This document shows positions 1 through 5,679 of a DNA stretch of 7,170 nt, piece by piece. The DNA lies in NCBI GenBank assembly GCA_004356265.1, contig SMXK01000050.1, positions 1-7,170 on the forward strand. Direction: 5' to 3'. Made by a program: the position numbers and the translations under genes. The notes beneath the pieces are model-generated. The model was not told the origin of the DNA, searched no databases, and worked only from the letters and a program-made list of their open reading frames with translations. Positions within the stretch are counted from its first letter, which is position 1. The number at the start of each line of letters is the position of its first letter. This DNA is from Bacteroidota bacterium. GTDB lineage: Bacteria; Bacteroidota; Rhodothermia; Rhodothermales; UBA10348.

Positions 1-1365
1 AAAATTCTCATAGTCGGAGGATCGCTCCAGAACCACCGGTTTCAACAATGCAGGAAAATCCGATCGTAAATTCGTCACAAAAGTGAATGATTGGTCAGCG
101 CGGCCGTCCTCAAAAGAGTAAAACCATGTTTCCCGCTCACGTGACCGATCAATGAAAAGCGGCTCTCCGAGAATGATATACACCATGCCCAGATCGGACC
201 GCCACCCTTCGGACAAACCTCCGAATCGCACGTTCGCCTCTTCAACACGAGAAAAATAAAGGCGCAGCGTTTGCTTGGCTCTCCGTTCATCCGTCATGAA
301 TCGACCCCAGAATGAATCAAAGTCGTTCACCATCTGGCCCGGCTCAACTCCGACTTTGATGGCCTCCCATTCTTCCGGCTCAGCCAGATAAAAGAGCGGG
401 GCCGACAATTCGGTATATGTTGTAACACCCGGGTATCTGGCTCTGCGGACCACAAGGTATCGATCCACGTTAACCGCCGGAGGACCACCCTCTACGGCCA
501 GGTTGTCTACGCTCAGCACGAACTGATATGCCCCGGGTTCAACAATTTTGAACATTGTAGAAACGATCTCAGCAGTGCCGCGGAGAACTACCTCAGATAT
601 AACAGAGACGGTGTCAACGACAATTCGCCGACCCGTCACTGTAGCCGCGGTCGATGGAGGACCTCTCCAGTACGGGGGGCGGGCAGCAACTGTATCCGCC
701 TGTATTTTAAGTAAGCCTATCGTCGTGCGAACAGGTCGCGAAACATTTCCGGCCATCGTAAAAGACACAGAAGTAGATTCTGCCCGAAAAGGTACGTGGA
801 TGTCCAACAGCGGCGTATTCGTCTCAGAATCAAGGCTGAGTTCACTGACTGTCAGGGCTGTGTTTTGCGCAGGGAACTGTGCAATCAGGGTCCGGGTCGA
901 TGTCTTGCCGGAAAGGCGATCTTCTAATTGAATTTCAACAAGATATTTGCCTGCCCGCGCAGCAAACACTACCTGATGCCGCGACAAGTTGAAGAGCGAA
1001 GGCAGCGCTCGTACAGGGCGAACAAACGAGGTTCGGGCAGACCTCTCGTCAAATAATCTTGACTTGTCCGCACTGTATAGCCTGATCAACCATTCCAGAT
1101 GTGCGTGTAGCGAATCGTTTCGCTCCTCGAAAGTAATGGACGTCTCAGAAATGGCAACGTCTACAACCAATCCACGGATTTCACTATTGATAATGGGCGA
1201 TACACGCGCATCAAATGAAAATTTATCACGCTCCCGTGCGCTGCTTATACCATCGTACGGTCCGCTCAATTCTGACGAGCCAGCACATCCGACCAACATC
1301 AGCAAGCAGACCCATAATATCTGATTGCCGTGGAGATACACGCTCGGTGTAAATCCGATGTGCAT
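1..1365 (-). CDS. GWxTD-domain lipoprotein (3' end outside the window)
   Basis: The frame is open from an ATG at 1365-1363 to the window edge, giving 455 residues with no stop, so the C-terminus is missing. Residues 16-27 form a hydrophobic stretch ending in the lipobox LVGC, with Cys27 as the likely lipidated residue. The n-region has no Lys or Arg, which is unusual. Residues about 45-340 look like beta-rich extracytoplasmic sequence that I do not recognise. Residues about 345-402 match the GWxTD domain: FDSFWGRF at 349-356, YFSRVEEAN at 370-378, then GWRSD at 387-391 and YIILGEP at 396-402. The signature Thr is replaced by Ser390. Family members are envelope proteins of unknown function, found mainly in FCB-group and related phyla. 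The gene begins 3 bases after the tpiA stop with no visible Shine-Dalgarno, so it is probably co-transcribed and perhaps translationally coupled. The domain call is confident; the role is not known. Confidence 0.88.
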   Translation of the reverse strand, partial: MHIGFTPSVYLHGNQILWVCLLMLVGCAGSSELSGPYDGISSARERDKFSFDARVSPIINSEIRGLVVDVAISETSITFEERNDSLHAHLEWLIRLYSADKSRLFDERSARTSFVRPVRALPSLFNLSRHQVVFAARAGKYLVEIQLEDRLSGKTSTRTLIAQFPAQNTALTVSELSLDSETNTPLLDIHVPFRAESTSVSFTMAGNVSRPVRTTIGLLKIQADTVAARPPYWRGPPSTAATVTGRRIVVDTVSVISEVVLRGTAEIVSTMFKIVEPGAYQFVLSVDNLAVEGGPPAVNVDRYLVVRRARYPGVTTYTELSAPLFYLAEPEEWEAIKVGVEPGQMVNDFDSFWGRFMTDERRAKQTLRLYFSRVEEANVRFGGLSEGWRSDLGMVYIILGEPLFIDRSRERETWFYSFEDGRADQSFTFVTNLRSDFPALLKPVVLERSSDYENF

Positions 1366-1368
1366 TAG

Positions 1369-2124
1369 TCAGACCGCTTTAACCGCTGCAGCAACAATCG
1401 CCGCAAAATCTTCAGCTTTCAGGCTCGCCCCACCTATCAGCCCCCCTCCAACGTCCGGCTGCGAGAGCAGCTCTGCAGCGTTACCTGGTTTCATGCTGCC
1501 TCCGTAAAGAATATCGATGTCGCTCCCCGAAGTTTTGCCGAATAAATCAATCAGGATTTTTCGAATGAGCGCATGCATTTCCTGAGCTTGTTCAGGTGTT
1601 GCCGTACGACCCGTTCCTATGGCCCAGATTGGTTCGTACGCAACAACCATCTCCAGCCCTGAACCAATCGCGACGCCCTTCATGCCGGCTCGAATCTGTC
1701 GTTCAACAATCTGTTTTTCCCTGCCGGCATCTCGTTCAGAAAGAGTTTCGCCGACGCACACAACGGGTACGAGTCGATTTGCTCTGGAGCTGGCGATTTT
1801 GAAATTGACCGTCTCATCGGTTTCACCAAAGTGCTGACGCCTTTCAGAGTGTCCGACAATCACATAGTGACAACCCGCCGATCGGAGCATCGGTGCTGAA
1901 ACCTCGCCTGTATACGCTCCATATTCGCCATCGTGGACATTTTGAGCGCCCAGCAGCACAGGCGAACCGTGAATGACACTAAAAACCGCATCAATACTCA
2001 CCATGGGCGGGAAAATAGCAACGCGCACAGGGTTCGGATCTCCGACCGACGACACCACTGCACTCGCCAACTGCCTGGCAGTCGGAAGGTCAGTATTCAT
2101 TTTCCAGTTTCCAGCGATCAGCAT
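1369..2124 (-). CDS. tpiA: Triosephosphate isomerase
   Basis: This cytoplasmic enzyme of glycolysis and gluconeogenesis interconverts dihydroxyacetone phosphate and glyceraldehyde 3-phosphate. The 251-residue length is normal for the bacterial family. All hallmarks are visible: the N-terminal GNWKMN with Asn6 and Lys8, the NVHDGEYGAYTGEVS segment at 62-76, the electrophile His92 in VIVGHSERR, the catalytic base Glu164 in AYEPIWAIGTG, the mobile loop 6 at about 165-172, YGGS at 207-210 and the phosphate-binding GGASL at 231-235. The ATG at 2124 places GNWKMN at the usual distance from the N-terminus, which fixes the start. No Shine-Dalgarno sits at normal spacing; a GGAG lies about 22 bases upstream, too far to serve directly. 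A possible 19-codon ORF ends 10 bases before this ATG, so reinitiation is conceivable. The protein looks intact and active. Confidence 0.98.
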   Translation of the reverse strand: MLIAGNWKMNTDLPTARQLASAVVSSVGDPNPVRVAIFPPMVSIDAVFSVIHGSPVLLGAQNVHDGEYGAYTGEVSAPMLRSAGCHYVIVGHSERRQHFGETDETVNFKIASSRANRLVPVVCVGETLSERDAGREKQIVERQIRAGMKGVAIGSGLEMVVAYEPIWAIGTGRTATPEQAQEMHALIRKILIDLFGKTSGSDIDILYGGSMKPGNAAELLSQPDVGGGLIGGASLKAEDFAAIVAAAVKAV

Positions 2125-2134
2125 AACAGTTTTT

Positions 2135-2194
2135 TCAGGTATTGATCTCCAGTGACAGACTAAAATCGCGATTCAAGATCAGGACAATAGTCAT
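2135..2194 (-). CDS. Possible 19-codon micro-ORF upstream of tpiA
   Basis: An ATG at 2194-2192 opens a frame encoding MTIVLILNRDFSLSLEINT and ending in TGA at 2137-2135. It is preceded by AAGGAG, which overlaps the stop of the upstream lipoprotein gene, with a short spacer of 3 bases. It ends 10 bases before the tpiA ATG and is in a different frame from it. The first half of the peptide is hydrophobic. The frame almost fills the gap between two genes, and its ribosome-binding site is better than that of tpiA. A leader that hands ribosomes to tpiA by reinitiation is the simplest reading. Frames this short arise by chance, so confidence is low. Confidence 0.3.
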   Translation of the reverse strand: MTIVLILNRDFSLSLEINT

Positions 2195-2197
2195 GGA

Positions 2198-2203
2198 CTC
2201 CTT
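2198..2203 (-). promoter_or_regulatory. Shine-Dalgarno-like AAGGAG before the micro-ORF
   Basis: AAGGAG overlaps the TAA stop of the upstream lipoprotein gene and lies 3 bases before the ATG of the 19-codon ORF. The spacing is shorter than usual. It is the only strong purine-rich site near an initiation codon in the lipoprotein-tpiA gap; tpiA itself lacks one at normal distance. Confidence 0.35.
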
Positions 2204-3608
2204 AATTCCCCCGAACAATCGCGACCAGGTCTTCTTCCAGCGGTCGCAATCCATAGCCCGAATACTTGCCCATAATGTAACCGTCCCGATCGATCAAAAA
2301 CCGCGTTGGTAACACATGGATATTATACGCCGCACCAATATCTAAACTCTGTTCTGACGCGTAGGCAAAGGCACCAGCGTGAACATTTTCCTCAAAAAGA
2401 GCTTCGTTAATGTCTCTATCGGGCTCCATGGAAATAGAAAGAGTCGTAAACACGAGCGGATTCATAGCCTGAAACACGATATCTCTTTCGGCAAGCTCCT
2501 GCTGGAAAATCCGGCTTCTGGGCTCATAAAATTCAAGCACAAAAAATCTATCCGCCGCGTCAGATAGTGAGAATATTTCACCGTCACGTGTCACAACAGA
2601 AAATGGCGGCGCGGGCATGCCCGGCAAAAGGTTTTCGACCTCGTACGCGGCCCGTGTCGCCCATTCTGACCACTTCGAATCCGGATAATCCCTACGCAGA
2701 GTTAACGCTGCCTCAAGAGCGGCCTGGCGATTCAGGCTATCTGTGTGGGCCACTACCAGTTCAGCAGCAAGTGAAGCCTTACGATCGATATCTTGTATGT
2801 TTTGGAGAAAATAATTGATCAAATTAATGGACGCCTCCTGCCCCGCGATGCGAGCCTCAGACCTGCGTGCGGCGCGAACCGCATCAACGATGTGAGGATT
2901 GTCTAAATCAAGATCCAGAACGTGATCAACAGCGAGAGCATCGTTCCAACCCTCCAACATCTGAACGGACTCGACGCTGGCGAGCTCTGCGCCGTATGTG
3001 CCGGGGTATAAATCTCTAAGGCTCCATAACATTGATGCAGTCTGTTCGGAGATCTGCGGAATGGACAAGTGCGCTGAATCACCCGTCTCGAGCATATCCA
3101 CCATTGAAAGGCTGTACTGAGCCTTCGAATTAATGTATGCCATCCATGATGCATTTTCAGGAGACACTATTCTCAATCGCCTCCCGTTCAGCGGAAACGA
3201 ACCCGATATTTGCGACGTGTCGCCCTGGGCTACTACAAATTGACTGGTACTCAGCTCGACCCCGGCCCTGCGTACTATTAATGGATAAACACCGCTCTCT
3301 CTTGCGCTGATTTCCAACTCGAAATCGCCATTCACATCGGTAACGGCAATAGCCAGGGTGTCAACATCTCCGTCATACTGAGCGGCTAACAAAACTTCAA
3401 ATCCGCTGAAATCCGTAGTCGAATCGGTTTGGGTGGAGATTGTAAGACGACCGGTCGCGTAGGTTTGAAATCGTTCATCTTCCGACGAACCACATCCTGC
3501 GAGTGTTATGGCCACGAGACCTGCACTAAGAAGTCCTTTCACGTCGTTCTGAAATTCGATGTTTTGAAATCCGATGTTCTTAAATCCGATGTTGTGTAGT
3601 CCAATCAA
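2202..3608 (-). CDS. TlpA-like thioredoxin-fold lipoprotein lacking the CxxC motif
   Basis: Likely an envelope-anchored protein: a hydrophobic stretch ends in the lipobox LAGC, with Cys39 counted from the TTG at 3608. Residues about 50-145 look beta-rich, resembling the N-terminal sandwich of Bacteroidota TlpA-like proteins (VTDVNGDFELEI at 90-101). Residues about 245-330 are predominantly helical, with a TPR-like flavour. Residues about 330-466 resemble the AhpC/TSA-TlpA thioredoxin fold, including FVLEFYEP at 356-363 and the cis-proline region HVLPTRFLIDRDG at 431-443. Where active relatives carry CxxC, this protein has SRIF at 365-368, so thiol-disulfide exchange by that site is not expected. 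The start is uncertain. The TTG at 3608 adds 22 repeat-derived residues and has GGAG only 1 base away. A GTG at 3542 would give a textbook lipoprotein signal peptide, MKGLLSAGLVAITLAGC, and a 446-residue protein. Substrate and role are unknown. Confidence 0.85.
   Translation of the reverse strand: MIGLHNIGFKNIGFQNIEFQNDVKGLLSAGLVAITLAGCGSSEDERFQTYATGRLTISTQTDSTTDFSGFEVLLAAQYDGDVDTLAIAVTDVNGDFELEISARESGVYPLIVRRAGVELSTSQFVVAQGDTSQISGSFPLNGRRLRIVSPENASWMAYINSKAQYSLSMVDMLETGDSAHLSIPQISEQTASMLWSLRDLYPGTYGAELASVESVQMLEGWNDALAVDHVLDLDLDNPHIVDAVRAARRSEARIAGQEASINLINYFLQNIQDIDRKASLAAELVVAHTDSLNRQAALEAALTLRRDYPDSKWSEWATRAAYEVENLLPGMPAPPFSVVTRDGEIFSLSDAADRFFVLEFYEPRSRIFQQELAERDIVFQAMNPLVFTTLSISMEPDRDINEALFEENVHAGAFAYASEQSLDIGAAYNIHVLPTRFLIDRDGYIMGKYSGYGLRPLEEDLVAIVRGN
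3546..3605 (-). repeat. Four tandem 15-bp repeats at the 5' end of the TlpA-like lipoprotein gene
   Basis: Four consecutive 15-base units can be read on the minus strand, with consensus near ATCGGATTTCAGAAC. In frame they encode the pentapeptides IGLHN, IGFKN, IGFQN and IEFQN. The first unit is the most diverged. The array ends 3 bases before the GTG at 3542, the alternative start. Because the unit is a multiple of three, copy-number change would not shift the frame. If translation begins at the GTG, the array is a leader element rather than coding sequence. Confidence 0.85.
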
Positions 3609-3619
3609 TCTCCAGGAGC

Positions 3620-3627
3620 CAAAGTTA
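3620..3627 (-). promoter_or_regulatory. Possible Bacteroidota-type -7 promoter element
   Basis: The minus strand reads TAACTTTG, an exact match to the TAnnTTTG -7 consensus described for Bacteroidota primary-sigma promoters. It sits in the only long gap between the E1 and lipoprotein genes. No clear TTTG -33 box is seen at the expected distance. A start site a few bases downstream would fall almost on the TTG at 3608. It would leave a leader of roughly 70 bases before the GTG at 3542, which slightly favours the GTG as the real start. Confidence 0.3.
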
Positions 3628-3637
3628 AAATTATGAA

Positions 3638-3654
3638 TGAACGTCGGTGAACGT
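3638..3654 (-). repeat. Pair of 7-bp direct repeats one helical turn apart
   Basis: ACGTTCA occurs twice on the minus strand, at 3654-3648 and 3644-3638, with a 10-base period. The pair lies just upstream of the TAACTTTG element, about where a -33 region would be. Same-face direct repeats in this place could form a regulator site, but the units are short and may be chance. Confidence 0.3.
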
Positions 3655-3705
3655 GTTTAACCGCTGCCAGTTCAGAAGAAAGAATAATAAATAGTATATC
3701 TCTTC

Positions 3706-5676
3706 TCAGTAATCAAGGAGCTTCAGAAGCCCCTCTTTAAGGCGTCCACGAGCCGAATAAATATCGTCTTCCAGCGAATTAGAAAACGGAACCGGCATGT
3801 CTTCAGCACCAATTCGTACCGGCGCAGCATCGAGTGAATCAAACGCCTCCTCCACAATTTCAGCCATAATTTCGGCTCCGAATCCGCCAGTTCGAACAGC
3901 CTCATGAATTACAAGAACTCGATTTGTTTTCCTGATGGAAGCCAGGACCAATTCTCGATCCCACGGGATCAGTGTTCTAAGATCAATGACTTCCACAGAG
4001 ACACCGCCTGGCGCCAATTCATCCGCAACTTCCTGGGCCCAGTGAACTCCCACGCCATAAGTAACAACTGTGACATCGGTTCCAGAGCGAGCGATGCGCG
4101 CTTTGCCAAGTGGTATTCGGAACGTATCCGTAGGCATTTCAGCTTTGAGTGACCGATATAACTTCTTGTGTTCGAAATACAAAACAGGGTTTGGATCGTC
4201 TATAGAAGAACGTAAAAGTCCTGCTGCGTCTTCAGGCGTCGACGGAAATACCACTTTGAGGCCCGGTACATGGCAGAACCATGCTTCCATGGATTGCGAA
4301 TGAAACGGTCCGGCACCAATCCCACCGCCAATCGGCGCCCGAATTGTGACACCTAAAGGTGCCCCCCACCGGTATCTTGTTGTTGCCAGGTTATTGACGA
4401 TTTGATTGAAGCCACAGGTAATAAAGTCCGCATACTGGATTTCGACGACAGGCTTCCATCCCTCGAGCGCCAAACCCATCGCCATTCCAACAACACCGCT
4501 CTCAATAATCGGTGTATTTCGGACTCTGGCAGATCCGAACTCGTCCAAAAATCCTGCGGTGACTTTAAACACTCCTTCGTATTCAGCTATATCCTGGCCC
4601 ATTATCAGGACGCGATCATCGTCCTGCATCGCTGAAAAAAGGCTTTTTGAAATTGCGTCGATGAATCGAACCGTTTCTCTCTTGCCGGTATATTTTGGCT
4701 CTGCTACTTCGGTGATCGGTTCGAAAACGTCAGACAATTCGGTCGCTCGGTCACTCACAACCGCTGGTTGAGTGAGTGTCCACTCGGCTATATCTTCTAT
4801 CTGGTGCTCCAGTCGACTCTGAATCTTATCCCTTTCATTCTCTGAGAGCAGTTCAGAAACGTTGTCCGCGAACAGATTGACCGGGTCTCTCTCACCCCAT
4901 TCTTTAAACAGGTGATCCGGAATATATTTCGTACCTGAAGCTTCCTCATGCCCTCGCATTCTGAATGTCTTCATTTCGAGTAAAGTCGGCCCATCGCCGG
5001 TCCGTGCCCTCGATGCGGCCCGCTCAACTGCTTCATTCACCGCTATCAAATCGTTTCCATCTACGATTTCAGAATTCATCCCGTAACCGGCGGCTGCATC
5101 CGCGATGTCTGTTAACGGAATCGCTTCTGCCGTTGGAGTAGACAAAGCATAACCGTTGTTTTCAACTATAAATAACACTGGTAACGACCAGATTGAAGCC
5201 AGACTGAGCGCTTCGTGGAAATCACCTTCCCTTGTTGAGCCTTCTCCTACAAAAGCTGCGACGACCCGATCAGAACCATCCAGCTGCGCAGCGAGGGCAA
5301 GCCCGTCAGCAACCGGTAACATCGCCGCAAGATGCGAAATCATGCCGATAATGTGGTGCTCGCGAGTTCCAAAATGAAAAGTTCGATCCCGGCCCCTGGT
5401 AAACCCGCCCTCTTTACCCATCATCTGACAGAAGAGTTTTTTGAGCGGCACACCACGTGTGGTCCAGACTCCCAAATTCCTATGCATCGGAAGAATGTAG
5501 TCGTCCTCCCGCAGAGCTGACGTAACTCCGACAGCAATGGCCTCCTGCCCATATCCGCTGAACCATTTCGCGATTCGGCCTTGCCTGATGAGGCTGAGCA
5601 TCTTCTTCTCTATTACGCGTGGCAATAACAACGCCTCATATAAGGCGCGTACGTCTGTCAGTGAATCAGTCTGCAT
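3706..5676 (-). CDS. Fused 2-oxoacid dehydrogenase E1, alpha and beta subunits
   Basis: This is the thiamine-diphosphate decarboxylase component of a 2-oxoacid dehydrogenase complex, most likely branched-chain 2-oxoacid or pyruvate type, passing the acyl group to a lipoyl E2. The alpha-like half (about 1-315) carries GRDRTFHFG at 95-103, the ThDP/Mg motif starting GEG at 144-146 and ending NN at 173-174, and RGHEEASGTKY at 241-251. A linker at about 316-332 joins the beta-like half (about 333-656). That half has EGVFKVTAGF at 367-376, RVRNTPIIESGVVG at 384-397, and GPFHSQSMEAWF at 456-467 with the conserved beta-subunit His459. Single-chain fusions of about 650-690 residues are common in Bacteroidota and relatives, so this is native architecture, not an artefact. 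GGAAGG lies 6 bases before the ATG. No E2 or E3 gene is in the window. Motifs favour the branched-chain type, but substrate cannot be fixed from sequence. Confidence 0.95.
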   Translation of the reverse strand: MQTDSLTDVRALYEALLLPRVIEKKMLSLIRQGRIAKWFSGYGQEAIAVGVTSALREDDYILPMHRNLGVWTTRGVPLKKLFCQMMGKEGGFTRGRDRTFHFGTREHHIIGMISHLAAMLPVADGLALAAQLDGSDRVVAAFVGEGSTREGDFHEALSLASIWSLPVLFIVENNGYALSTPTAEAIPLTDIADAAAGYGMNSEIVDGNDLIAVNEAVERAASRARTGDGPTLLEMKTFRMRGHEEASGTKYIPDHLFKEWGERDPVNLFADNVSELLSENERDKIQSRLEHQIEDIAEWTLTQPAVVSDRATELSDVFEPITEVAEPKYTGKRETVRFIDAISKSLFSAMQDDDRVLIMGQDIAEYEGVFKVTAGFLDEFGSARVRNTPIIESGVVGMAMGLALEGWKPVVEIQYADFITCGFNQIVNNLATTRYRWGAPLGVTIRAPIGGGIGAGPFHSQSMEAWFCHVPGLKVVFPSTPEDAAGLLRSSIDDPNPVLYFEHKKLYRSLKAEMPTDTFRIPLGKARIARSGTDVTVVTYGVGVHWAQEVADELAPGGVSVEVIDLRTLIPWDRELVLASIRKTNRVLVIHEAVRTGGFGAEIMAEIVEEAFDSLDAAPVRIGAEDMPVPFSNSLEDDIYSARGRLKEGLLKLLDY

Positions 5677-5679
5677 CGG

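Noticed and set aside
75..290. A 71-codon minus-strand frame
   Set aside because: It overlaps the GWxTD domain region in another frame on the same strand; the domain motifs GWRSD and YIILGEP prove the other frame.
548..1324. Two plus-strand open frames of 127 and 111 codons (548-931 and 989-1324)
   Set aside because: They lie antisense to the GWxTD lipoprotein gene, which reads through the whole stretch with a lipobox and a recognisable domain. Their translations show no family features.
2164..2173. Perfect 10-base palindrome AATCGCGATT between the lipoprotein gene and tpiA
   Set aside because: Too short, with no loop or T-tract to act as a terminator, and no second copy to suggest an operator; likely chance.
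3546..3605. Pentapeptide-repeat protein domain
   Set aside because: Only four units are present, and they may not even be translated; true pentapeptide-repeat domains need many more coils.
3672..3708. Imperfect inverted repeat (arms 3672-3679 and 3701-3708) at the end of the E1 gene as a terminator
   Set aside because: The arms are AT-rich with one mismatch, the loop is 21 bases, one arm overlaps the stop codon and no T-tract follows in the direction of transcription.
4406..4771. A 121-codon plus-strand frame inside the E1 gene
   Set aside because: Antisense shadow of a strongly conserved enzyme; no plausible start context or protein features.
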